Of a stretch of 64,000 nucleotides of DNA, positions 36,436 to 47,404 are shown one piece after another; within the stretch, counting starts at the first letter, position 1, and each line of letters begins with the position of its first letter. The stretch is taken from assembly GCF_001411555.2 (NCBI RefSeq), contig NC_049904.1, positions 34,719,534 to 34,783,533 of the forward strand, read 5' to 3'. Position numbers and translations under genes: made by a program. Source of the stretch: Juglans regia. Taxonomy: Eukaryota > Streptophyta > Magnoliopsida > Fagales > Juglandaceae. The notes under the pieces are model-generated. The model was not told the DNA's origin, ran no database searches, and saw nothing but the letters and a program-made list of their open reading frames with translations.

Positions 36436-36994
36436 ATGCTTTTGTTAGTCTTTATCTATAATACTCTCTCGCAAGGATGAAGAGAGGATGGTGTCGGTTG
36501 CTTGTTAGAGTTTGGTTGGAGTGAAAACGATGGGTTTTGTTGTTTTTAAGGGAAAAAGGTGCAAGTGAAAGCCCCACAGCCATACAACTGTCCATGGGCT
36601 GGTGTCTTTAGGTTACACACATAATATTTGTTTATTTTTTAAATATCAGTACATGTTTGGATGAAAATCCATCAATTCTTTTTCTTGCGCGTTTAAGCTA
36701 ATAATATTGACATCAATTCATACGATATATTATAATAATATTGACATCAATTCATACCATATATTAGATCTATTTTATATTTTAATCTATCATATTAAAT
36801 CACGATAATTTATAAATTTATTTTAATAAATCTCTTTGCCACTAAAACATTTCTCAAAATTTATACATGGATGAATAGTTATGCATTAGCTATATTTAGC
36901 TTCTTACTTAGCAACATTGTATTTCACATCTCATTTAGATGACCGTTTGAAGAGAGTTTTTTTAAATACTTCTTGACTATTTTACATAGGATCG

Positions 36995-37084
36995 TGCTAC
37001 AGCCCCCCGCTTAATCATATATATAATTAAGCAAGTATTGCTTATTATAAAAAAATGCTGGAGCTCCCGCTGGGGGCTGTAGCA
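36995..37084. mobile_element. 90-bp inverted-repeat element
   Basis: Perfect 13-bp ends TGCTACAGCCCCC and GGGGGCTGTAGCA, with an internal ATAATTAAGCAAGTATTGCTTA. It overlaps the left end of the element at 37051. Confidence 0.75.
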
Positions 37085-37450
37085 TATATTGTATGTGCTT
37101 TTTTTTAAGTTGTTTTTTATATAATTTTTTTAATATTTTTTAAAAAATAAAATAAATTTAGAACATCATTAAAAATACTTTCTTAATCAAGAAGTAAAAA
37201 AAAAATTATTAAAAAATACTTCCTTAATCATGAAGTAAAATAAAAAATCATAAAAAAATATTTTATATTTTACTTCATAATTAAGCAAGTATTATTTAAA
37301 AATATTATAAATTTTTTTATTTTTTAAAAATATTTAAAATTATTAAAAATATCTATATAAAAAAAGAATTAAAAAATACACATAATAAAATACACTAAAG
37401 CTCCAGTGGGAGCTCCCAACGGAAGCCTCCAGCGGAGCTCCAGCATTTTT
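37051..37450. mobile_element. 400-bp MITE with perfect 17-bp inverted ends
   Basis: Left AAAAATGCTGGAGCTCC and right GGAGCTCCAGCATTTTT are exact inverted repeats. The AT-rich interior includes repeated AATACTTCCTTAATCA(A/T)GAAGTAAA words. Confidence 0.8.
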
Positions 37451-37564
37451 CTTTTACATATAGATGTAAAATGCATAACCCAGGACTGCTCATATATGGA
37501 AAAAAAAAATAATAAATAAAAAAAAACTTTAACAGAGTCAAAAGTCATCGGAATGATAGATTGA

Positions 37565-37888
37565 CAGCCTATTTGATATTTAGAATATATCAGAATATTT
37601 ATGAATATTAGTAAAATAATTTAAATTAAAATATTTTATTAGATTTTGAAAAATAAGAAAAAAAAAAGATAAATAAAAATATTATAAAATTAAAAAATTA
37701 TTTGAAAATTATTTTTATTTTGAAATTTAAAAAGTTATATTATTTTTTGTATTTTTTTTAGAGTTTGTGAAAGTTATAATGATTAGATAAAAAAGTTAAA
37801 AATTTGAAATTGAAAATATTTTATATTTGATTGATGTTTAGAAATGAAATATTTGAAAATATTTGATAATATTTTAACATCAAAGGGA
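37565..37888. mobile_element. AT-rich MITE remnant
   Basis: Ends TTTGATATTTAGAATAT and ATATTTTAACATCAAA are imperfectly inverted. The interior is the reverse orientation of the 15343-type family (AATGATTAGATAAAAAAGTT). Confidence 0.6.
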
Positions 37889-37889
37889 T

Positions 37890-39470
37890 CTGAGATTTCT
37901 TAGAATTTTTGTGTGCGTTATAAAACTTAGATATAAAGACACATATAATAATAAAAATATTCAATAGATGTAATAAAATACACATCATATCCTTATCTCT
38001 CTAAGTTTAAACTTTATAATTTGGACAATTATAAATTCGTGATCCGAGATGAACCAAGCATGTCTAGGCCCAAAATAGGGGATAGATGTTTGTAAGCCAG
38101 AATATAAACAAATTAAATAGATCGCCTTAAGCATGACAATGCAATAATTCCCAATGCTCTTACGTACACCATCAATGGTTGGTCTCCTCTTGACTCTTTG
38201 TATAAATAATAAATATATTCAGATTGAGAAATGCTAGGTTTCATTTCAAGAAGTTACATTTGTGACTCAAAATTACAAGTCAAACTAACATCTATTGTAA
38301 GTATCCCGTATACAAAAACTTTGTGACGGGCATTGTTTAAACTTCATGAAAACTCTAAAAAATAGAGTATCATTCTCTATATTAAAACAGAAAAAAAAAT
38401 ACCTCGCATCAAAATTCCATCCTCCAAAGGAGGAGAAATGAACAACACACCTATCCTCCTAACACAGAAGAGGGAGGAATCAAACACTGCTATGGACAAA
38501 AGTCCAATAGCCTATTTCACTTTATTTTCCTACAAATAAAAAACCCAACAAACAAATTTCAACAAAAACACACCGACATAAAGTTGAAAATATAGAAACA
38601 CCACCAACAACACCAAACAGAATCGAAAAAACCAAAATGGAAAGCATCGGTGGCGCGTGCATAACACGCGACACACTGGGAAGGAGCCGTTCGGCCGGTC
38701 AAGACGTTGCCGGAGTCACTGGGTCCTGAGTTGCCATGCATGGCGTCGATGGAAGATGAATCGCGGTGGTTTGAGTATCCCATGTGTTTCCTTTAAACGT
38801 TGCTTCGATTGCGCCCAATCCAACTGGCCGCAAAATCGGCGGGTGGAGTTTCTCTCGATGGTGCGCGTGTCGAACGATGGTCACCGGAAAAGTTCGAAAC
38901 GGTTACCCTTTATTCAGCCAAAAATTTACCAAAAAATTATCGGAGACGAAGGGTCGGCGATGAGAGAGAGGAGACAAAGTGGAAGAGGTGGGGGAAGGAG
39001 TCCCTTCCCCAGCTAGATTCAGACGAGGGAGTTTAGAAATGCTTTAAATTATTATTATTTTTTTGTTTTTTTTAAACATTTAAAAAAAAATTAGTGATAA
39101 TCGATCAGTTCTATCCTCCGTAAAACTGGCCATGCAGATTTGGTTCCCGTGGCCGTGATATTGGAAAATTGTAAAGAACCTTTCAAAAGTCAACTTTTTC
39201 CGCTGCAAGCAAATGTCATAAAGACCATTAAATTTGTGTACATAGAGTTGTTCTATTTACATAATGACCATTATATTGGCTATTTGGATTGGAGATTACC
39301 CCACTAGTTCAATTTTGAATCAATGTGATGAGAAAGAAGACTAATGCTTGATAAGTTGAGATTCTATTAAACATAAATTATTTTTTTTTTTATGTAGTTT
39401 TCAAATTTATTCATTTTTTTTAAAAGTACACAAAACATAAATATCCTAAAACTCAACAAAAACTCTAGAC
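37890..39470. other. Spacer with GC-richer repeat-like block
   Basis: 38400-39030 is markedly GC-richer and open in several frames (for example 38657-39016 plus), but no family is recognisable. It looks like part of an old transposon. The rest is AT-rich. Confidence 0.4.
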
Positions 39471-39697
39471 GCAAGTGGGCTCGTGCAGTTGCCATGCAAA
39501 CGGCTAACGTGGAAAATTGAAAACGGTGTTGTTTTCAATTTCAATTTTTCACGTTTTCGCCGTTTGCCATTTCCATTTCCCCCCATTCCCCCATTCCTCC
39601 CTCATTCTCTGTGTTTCGAGTCTTCGACCCAATCCCCCTTCCTCTCTAGTATTGCTTCCTCTCTCTATGAACCTCTTTGTTTCTCACCCCACCAGTC

Positions 39698-39842
39698 GAA
39701 GCCCACCGGTGCCCTTCCACTCTAGCACATCGTCTCTGTGTCGTAGCTCGGCGTAGCGAGGTGAAGATCAAGCTCCAGAAGCCCACCGGCGCCCTTCCAC
39801 TCTAGCCCATTCGTCTTTGTGTTGCAACGCGGCAAGGCGAAG
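39698..39842. repeat. Tandem duplication, two ~75-bp units
   Basis: Both copies run GAAGCCCACCGG(T/C)GCCC, TTCCACTCTAGC, then GTCT(C/T)TGTGT(C/T). They lie in the leader side of the GRF gene. Confidence 0.8.
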
Positions 39843-39888
39843 CCCTTCCACTCTGATTCCTTCCTTCCTCCCTCCCTCCTAACCCTAA

Positions 39889-39992
39889 CCCAAACCCAGC
39901 CCATCCCCTTCATCCCGAAACCCTAATCACAGCCAATATCCCTCATCCCGAAACCCTAGCCCTAACCCTAACCCTAACCCTAACCCTAACCA
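39889..39992. repeat. Interstitial telomere-like repeats (CCCTAA)n
   Basis: Includes six uninterrupted or near-perfect CCCTAAC units at about 39957-39990, with diverged ones before. They are too short for a telomere; similar telo-box words occur in plant promoters. Confidence 0.9.
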
Positions 39993-41022
39993 GCCCATTT
40001 CCCTCATCCTGAAATCCTAGCCATGACCCAGTTCATTAAGGAAGAAGGAAGAGAGTCGCCCTTGTCCGGTCTAGGTTGAAGGCAAGTACACATCATTTTA
40101 ATTCCTTTTGTATTATGTTTTTTTATCGAGTTTTTAGTTTAAAAAATCCTATTTGGCAAATATCAAAAAATTAAGTAGGAGTTTGGTATGTTTTTTTTGG
40201 TAGAGCATGACATTTATTCATGCAATGTTGACTGGTGTTATAGATTGCTCACAGTTGGTGCAAACTTAATATGTTTCTTGTTATTGGCTTTGTGGTAAGA
40301 CACTGCATGTGATGGGCACTATAGTTACACATGATAGGGTAAACATCTCAAGTTATGCTCTTAACTTGTCCACTTGAACGTTTGAGAAGTTTCAAGCTCT
40401 GTGCAAGATGACTTGTAAGGAGAGTATGGGATTTGGCTCAATGGTCTATAGGACAGTTAGATAGCATCCTTGCCATGGATATATCCACCAACTATTTTTT
40501 AATATTAAGAGATGTTATTTTGGGTCTTTAGTTCTTCCTTCTTGTTGGAGTAATTAATGTTTAATTTCTTTCTCTTGTTGTTCTAAGATCATATTTTATT
40601 ATGCTTCTCATGATATTTAGAATTTGTTGTGCTAGTTGGATTTCATGTATGTATTGGAGTCATTGATTTAAGAAAACATTAATTTCTTTGGTCTATATGC
40701 ATGCATGGTAGGACACATTAGACTTTGAAATTCAAGGAAATTATTAATTATATCCCTTGATAAGAAAATTAATAATGATAATGACAATTCTTGATAGGAC
40801 GTACGGGTCTTTACAAATTATTCATTCAAGTAGTACTCATATATAATATCATGATCATATTTTTAGAAATTCATGCATGATTGGCCTCCATGCATGAATG
40901 CATATTTCGATCAACATATTTGATTAATTTCCAATTCAAAGACATGAATTTTAAGATGCTACAACGCACTTAATATTATTTTATTATTGGTGCATGTGAA
41001 TTAGAAATAAAAACATGATACA

Positions 41023-41042
41023 TATATATATATATATATATA
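41023..41042. repeat. (TA)n microsatellite
   Basis: TA dinucleotide run upstream of the GRF gene. Confidence 0.85.
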
Positions 41043-41279
41043 TACAAGTAACTTTAATTATATACGAAATAAAGTAGGTACTGATGATCATGATCTAGCC
41101 CTAAATGCAATGAATGTCTTGAGATTCCTGACATGCATGTTTGCTAATAATTGTACAAGACTACATGCATGCATGCTGATTATGATCATCAAATTAAAGA
41201 CTGTTCTCATTAGCTTGGTCGCTAAGTTATGCAAATCATTAAACAGTACTCTTGCTAAAAAGGTGAGAAAAAACAATAT

Positions 41280-41376
41280 AAATGAGATGCATAATATATA
41301 TATATTTTTTATAAGTAAATGAGATGCATAATATATATATATTTTTTATAAGTAAATGAGATGCATAATATATATC
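41280..41376. repeat. 37-bp tandem repeat containing LINE tails
   Basis: Units start at 41280, 41317 and 41354: AAATGAGATGCATAATATAT, TATA, TTTTTTATAAGT. The T-run plus ATAAGTAA is the LINE tail motif, and the other part behaves as its target duplication, so the array probably grew from a tail-only insertion. Confidence 0.75.
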
Positions 41377-41576
41377 TTGTTGATTTGATCCTTTTTGTTC
41401 GATCTGGTTGGATTAATAAATGGATCATGCTAGTCGATCAACCATCAGTTGATTTTACTGTTGGACGTGACCGCTAGTTCATTCTTGCTATGCGTCGTGC
41501 TGTTTTTTCAGTGCTTCCCTTTATGTGTGTCTTTTGATATGCGTGCCTTTCATTTGTGATTCTGGTTCATGTTAGA

Positions 41577-42149
41577 ATGTTGTCGTCATCATCACTGTTT
41601 TCTTCATCCGTTGGCAAACGTACTTTAGCATCGCCTTTGTGCTTCTGTGACGTTGAAGCTAATTTGAGATACTCAAATACTAAGGCAAATCTTGGAAGAC
41701 CCTTCTTAGGGTGTCCAAAGTACAACACGAAGGTATCTACATGACTTATTTTTTATATAAGTTTAATGAATTGATTAATATTACATACGTCTAACATTTG
41801 AATTGTTTTTCTGTGCAGATATCAGGGATTACCACACTGTAATTATTTCAAGTGGGCAGATAGTGAGCAAGACATAAAGCTAGAAGAAAAAAAAAATGAA
41901 ATGTCAAGGAAAACCGAGGAAGAGCTCCAAAAGAGACTCAGCGATATCGAAAATAAAGTAACTGAGCTCCTTAAGATAGTGGATGACATCAAGAAGATAG
42001 AGATGGTGCTATATAGTATATCTGAGGAGGTCCGGAAAAAGGAGTCGGTGCTTCTTGAGAGAGAAGCTGCCCTAAGGCGTTCACGCACGTTATCTCGGAT
42101 GTACTTTGGTGTTTTTATAGTTATTTTTTGCTATTTATACCTTTGGTAG
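41577..42149 (+). CDS. GRF-type zinc-finger small membrane protein
   Basis: Two exons, 41577-41732 and 41826-42149, phase 0, 159 residues, no lesions. The acceptor is the second AG (after ATATCAG), which alone keeps frame. After a Ser-rich start comes a GRF zinc finger: CFCDVEANLRYSN, NLGRPFLGCPKYNTK, HCNYFKWAD. The cysteines, the Gly-Arg-Pro-Phe core and FKW are intact. A coiled coil (about 80-135; EEELQKRLSDIENKVTELLK) and a C-terminal membrane helix (MYFGVFIVIFCYLYLW) follow. GRF fingers bind nucleic acid in other proteins. Many plant copies are repetitive and lie near transposons. It converges on a dead transposase gene; whether it serves the transposon or the host is unknown. Confidence 0.8.
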
Positions 42150-42860
42150 TGGTTTATGTTACATCTTATTCGGAAGTTGTAAGTTAAGTGTTATTAGTTA
42201 TTTAGTGCTATAGGTTATTAGTTATTTAGTGCTGTAAATCTTTAGTTGAAGTGTTATTACAAAATTGAATTATTAGTTAAGTGTTATTTAAGGTGTTATA
42301 AGTTATTTAATTTGTATAATTAGATTTGTATAATTAATATAAGGTCTTATAAGTTATTTAATTGAAAAAGCCACCTGAATTGTATATACGTGAATAAGCC
42401 ACCTACACTGGTTGGCCAACAACTAAAGAAGCCATCCAATTGACCATTTGTCTTTGAAACCTGTAGCATGGCAATTTCAGGCATGGCAATTAGGGACTTA
42501 CTCAAACCTGTTGTATCACTACTAATATTAATATAAGTAACAATAAAATCTGCACACCCATCCAAAAATAACCGTGAAATAGTATCACTTTTGAAGCTAT
42601 GTGAATATAACAAAATTACAAAAACTTTAACCACCAACCTTCCTACTTACAAGATAATTACAAAAACCTGCAACAATACATTTATACCTTCCTTCTTACA
42701 AAATACTTACAAAATAAATACAAGTCAATGCCACTTAGCATACATAAATGGTAAACCTTGATTTTTCTTATTCCCGCAATCATCATTCCTAATGTTAAAG
42801 GAATCGAACGGTTATTTTTAATTCTCCCAATGTTAAAACATTCACCTGTTTGGCTTTCCC
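42150..42860. other. Intergenic between convergent GRF and FAR1-like genes
   Basis: AT-rich 3' UTR-like DNA with short repeats of GTTATTAGTTATTTAGTGCT (42188-42350). No gene was seen. Confidence 0.5.
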
Positions 42861-42878
42861 TCTGACTTGGACTTTCTT

Positions 42879-45311
42879 CTATTTGGCTTTAACTTTTCGT
42901 ATGTTTGTCTCCATCCTAGATGCTCTCCTCAGAGATAGGGGTCTTCCTTTCCCTTTGACAACAAGTGGACTCTTGACTTGTTGTGAACCAGCAACTGCAG
43001 TTGTGTCCAGTGTCATATAACCAGCATTCGAATCTGTTATGGGCAAAGAACTGTTTAAATATGACATCATTAAACAACAGAAATTAAGTAATTTTTTTCC
43101 TTCCTTCATAAGTAGGAATTAAGTACTTATAAAGAACTAAACAAGATAATAGACTTTAAAAATCGTCACATTCAAACCTGTGTGGGTCAAAGATCTGTTG
43201 CGTGTTTGCTCGAGATAACATTCAGTCATCTCATTTATCCTGTTCTTTGCATCTTCGAATTGCTCATTAGATTCCGTCGCATATGTAATCATCCCATAAC
43301 ACATATTCAACAAAATTGAATATCTATTACCATTAGGCCTCTGATCCCCTGCGTCATAGTTACTGCAGATTAACGTGTATCGCCTCTTGATGTCCTTTCT
43401 CCATCGGTCTAAAATGTACCAGTTTGGCAATGATTTTATACCGTTAGATTTGAATACGGCCAAAATATGCCTACACAGTATCCCCTCATCTGAAATAACC
43501 CACATGAACACTTAGCATTGCAGTCTTCTTCATGAAAGTCCACTGAATATGTAACCATTTTACTGAACTCCTCAATACGAACTTCATCTTTTACCAAATA
43601 ACTCTTCATTACACCATTCGATGTAAGTAGATATGGATTCAAATCAAGCACACCTATTACTTGCTGCTGTACTTCTCTAAATTTAGCGTTAGTATACAAC
43701 TCTTGAAATTTCTTTTCAATTGGAGATCTCGATACACAGGGAATGACCTGGCTAAATGATTGGAATTCCGCATGATTTTCATTCTCAATTTTCTTATTCA
43801 GCGCATTGTCAAACTGGTCGACAAACTCCTTCAAGTTTGTTTTTAAATGAACATAACCGTCAAAAAAAGCATTCATACTCTCGCTGCGTTGGGTTGTACT
43901 CATTCCAGCCCAAAAGTGCTCTTTAAGGAAAACCGGTACCCAATGCTCACACGCCGCATATAAACTTTTCAACCATGGATTCTCATGTAAGTCGTATGTG
44001 TTAATAAACTTGGCCCAACATTTTTCAAACTCCTCAATAGTTTGTGTGTCGTACACACATTTCATTAGTCGAGTTTTCAGCCCACTTCTGTATGCAGCAT
44101 ATGACCCAAGCTTCTCAGAGACTTTCTTCAGTATATGCCATAGGCATAATCTATGTCGAGTTTCTGGAAAGACAGTAGCAATTGTATTTTTCGTTGCTCT
44201 GTCTTGATCAGTAATAATAGCCATTGGAGCTATACCGTCCATACACTGTAACCAGGTTTGAAATAACCATGTAAAGGTCTCCGTGTCCTCACTGGAAATT
44301 AACCCAGCTCTCAAAAGAATCGACTGTCCGTGATGGTTTACACCAACAAATGGTGCAAATGACATCCCATACCTATTCGTCAGGTATGTGGTGTCGAATG
44401 TAACTATGTCACCAAAATACTGGTAGACTGCCCGACTACGTGGATCTGCCCAAAAAATATTTTTTAACCTTCCTTCATCGTCTAAATCCATCAATGCAAA
44501 AAATCCGTTATTCTTGTACTGCATCCTCATAAAATAATCTTGAAGTGATCCAGCACCACCTGCGCCAAGTCGTAGATGTCGTGCTTTGTCGATGTAATTG
44601 CAACAATCCTTTTCCAAAAATGGAAGGTTCTCAAAGCCATCTACTCCAACGACAAGAGATTCGTAACTCTTATTCAGTTGGATTCCAGCTAAATCGTTTG
44701 TGTCTAGGACTCTTTTAACAGAGTCACTCACTTCTCTATTACATCGAAAGAAGCGGGATTTCATTGGGTTGAGATCGTGATTATGTGTATTATGGACTGT
44801 TGTCAACCACATCTTTCTCTCAACTCTTAAGGCATTAATCATTGCCTTACAGTCCGTTTTTCCCGTCGGACCTGGGTTGGCGAGATTGGAACTCTTATTT
44901 CGGGCCTTCCTTCCCCATGCACAACAAGGGTGACATATCTGACACTCTGATCCTCTGACCTCTCACTCATTTGTGTCATCACTCAAAACCCACATTTTTT
45001 ACCATAATGCTTATAATAGCTAAACAACTCTTCAAATGAATTGAACTCCATCCCCGGCTTTGATTCCTCAACGATATCATCACCTCCAACGATAGCACTG
45101 CCTGTGGTGTACCAGTAATGCCATGGTTAGTTGGTATACCGGTAGTGCCATCGTCAGTTTCCCGTTCATCTGGTCTATCCACCAAAATTTCTTCATCTAC
45201 TTTAGCAGAAGTACATGGCGCTTCAGTTTGCAGACAATCGGGTCTATCTTCTTCACCAACTCCTGCGCTTGTTCCAAAGCTTGTACCGATAAATGGTCTC
45301 GGAGGTTCCAT
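42879..45311 (-). pseudogene. FAR1-related / MULE transposase, broken
   Basis: Domesticated or element-borne MuDR-type transposase of the FAR1/FHY3 class. Visible parts: FAR1 DNA-binding region remnants (FEELFSYYKHYGKKCGF, CCAWGRKARNKSSNLANP), the MULE transposase core (FDTTYLTNRYGMSFAPFVGV, IITDQDRATKNTIATVFP, HRLCLWHILKK), STTQRSESMNAFFDGYVHLK, a SWIM finger (CNAKCSCGLFQMRG, then LCRHILAVFKSNG) and the basic tail KSPLVVKGKGRPLSLRR. The main frame is 43436-44842. Three breaks are seen: a TGA where Gly is expected near 44988, a one-base insertion near 44927, and a one-base loss in the G-run at 43482-43485 inside the SWIM finger. An intron separates the tail (about 43038-43178). It cannot make the full protein. 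Confidence 0.85.
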
Positions 45312-45319
45312 CCCAAATT

Positions 45320-46735
45320 GAAATGGGTAATCAACATTAGCTTAAAACAAAAAAACTAAAACATTTAATTTGTTTAAAAAATTATTATCTTATAACTAAA
45401 AAACAATAAAAGAGTTGAAAAATCACGTGAATATTGCTTGGATTATTGGTTCCATCTAGATATGGCAAGAAAGCTGGTGACCATGCAGACATTGGTCTTA
45501 AATAACCGTGCATGTAATTTTGATAGTTTAGTATACTAGTTTGAGGGATGTCCTAACAAAATAATAATATTATTAATAATTATAATGTTAAACATTGAGC
45601 TGCAATTAATTTTCTTAATTATGAAACAACATACTGAGTTTGACGGATTTGAGCTAAATGGTGTACGCGAAAATGGGTGTTCTTCTCCTTTTCCCATGCC
45701 CTATACAAGTTGTTCAATATCCAATGTCAGTCTTTGATAAGTTATCAAGAAAATTACTTCAATCAACTAGAAGACTAATATTGTACATATTGCTTTCAAG
45801 AAAAAAAAACTGATAAAAATTTGCTTAGCATCAAATACTGTTTACACATGCCAGAGATGATTGATGCCTCTCTTCTCAACTAAATCATCCACCGATTGTT
45901 TTTTCAGAACAATTCAAATTTAACTAACGTACATGAGGGAACAAAATAATAATCTAGCACCCAAGATCATTGTTTAAAGGTCATTCCAAACATTTTGTAT
46001 ATTTGACGACAACTAAACCATAATAATTAAACCACAATATCAATATTTAACCACTAAATTAATTTTTCAGCGAACAAATTTCCACATAAACAACTCTATT
46101 CAATGCAAAAATTTTGAATTTAACAATATCAAATCTAAATCACAACAGGCTGTGTAAGGAAAAAAATAACTAAATTACAACAGAAAAAACCAACTAAAGC
46201 ATAACATGTGTGGAACAAAACAACTAATCTGTGGAAGAAAAAAACCACCTAAATCAACAATAGCAATGGAAGAAAAAAAACAAGCAAATCATGACATGCT
46301 TCATTGTTTATCAGTGACCACAACATTTAATCAAATGCAAAGTTAAAATTTCAGATCAAAGTAGAGATGAAGATGACCCACAGTGCGACCGTATGGGGAC
46401 GAAGATGACCCGTGAAACTGACCCATGTCGCTGGCCCACTAAGCTGACTCGAGCTGATGGCCCACGAACCTGACCCAGCCCAACGCAGACCGGCCTTGAC
46501 CCAGCCCAACGCACCCACCGACATTCTCTGGGTTTCAATTTGCAGACCAAACTCGCTCGCACAATATTTCTCCAAATCGCCCGACACATGCACAAAGCTG
46601 AACGAGCGGGAAATGAAATGAACCTGGGTCTCCGCTTTTCATCTTCGCTTCGTTTCGTTTTTTTTTAACGACTAACGTGGCATGATGCCATGTCAGCCGA
46701 CTACACGCCGTCTGCGTAAGACGACTGTGCATAGC
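45320..46735. other. 5' side of the FAR1-like gene
   Basis: Mostly AT-rich. 46370-46540 is GC-rich with a repeated GACCCAGCCCAACGCA. No gene is supported, though short frames exist on the minus strand. Confidence 0.45.
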
Positions 46736-46739
46736 AATA

Positions 46740-47400
46740 CTGAAAGCTCAAATATCAGTTCTCCAGAAAGATTGGAGGGGGACGCATGATATAGAATTGA
46801 TACACACCTACAAGTCAGAAGGCTCCCCAATTCAGACTAGTTTGGATTAACATGGGGGTGGACCGTACTTGATTATCTTATTTCGTGGGGATAGCCGGAA
46901 ATTGCACTGAACCCACCACGATTTCAAAATGTTAAGAAGGAAAGCTTGCTGTTAAAATAATGGAGTAATTTAACCAAATTGACCTAAACCATCAGGCAAA
47001 CCCACCATTGATTAGAATGCATTAGCAGTTGCACTGAATCTCATACCGCCCCCCAATTTATCATTTGTGTGTGTGTGTGTGTGACAGAGAGAGAGAAGGA
47101 TTTTGGGGGCTGTTTGATACGTTTACATTCAACTTATCTGTAAAGCAGACAATTTACACGAAAGCTGTTCTCAAATATACATAGTCGTTTGCTTCCTCCC
47201 AAAAAAAAAAAAAAAAAACCGACTCAAACAAGGACAACAGCTTCAGCTACATCACTTAAGAATCATATTCTTTTTTTAGAAGAAAGAGGAGGAGCGAGGG
47301 AGAGGGAGAGCTGCAACCACCAGAGCAGTTCATAGTCTATCATTTTGAACGATGAGGTCTTTTCTACACCCAATTTCTCTAAAACAAGACCGTAAAGTTC
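46740..47400. other. Spacer and 3' UTR side of the APR-like gene
   Basis: Contains (GT)n at 47067-47082 followed by GAGAGAGAGA, and a long A-run near 47200. No gene was seen. Confidence 0.5.
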
Positions 47401-47404
47401 CACC

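Larger units (their letters stand above)
39480..46735. mobile_element. Candidate MULE-type unit (GRF gene plus FAR1-like transposase)
   Basis: Two convergent genes occupy this block: an intact GRF zinc-finger gene (plus) and a broken FAR1-related/MULE transposase (minus). The outer flanks show weak inverted similarity: left ACGCAAGTGGGCTCGTGCAG near 39470 against the complement of the right end ACGCAGACGGCGTGTAGTCG near 46720. I found no certain 9-bp target duplication. The limits are therefore provisional, and the two genes might simply be neighbours. Confidence 0.4.

Noticed and set aside
38559..39036. Gene in the GC-richer block
   Set aside because: Open on both strands, but without motifs, splice structure or conserved starts; more likely old transposon sequence.
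39957..39992. True telomere or chromosome end
   Set aside because: Only about six units, with ordinary genic DNA on both sides; an interstitial repeat.
41843..42088. Ser-rich minus-strand frame
   Set aside because: Antisense of the coiled-coil part of the GRF gene.
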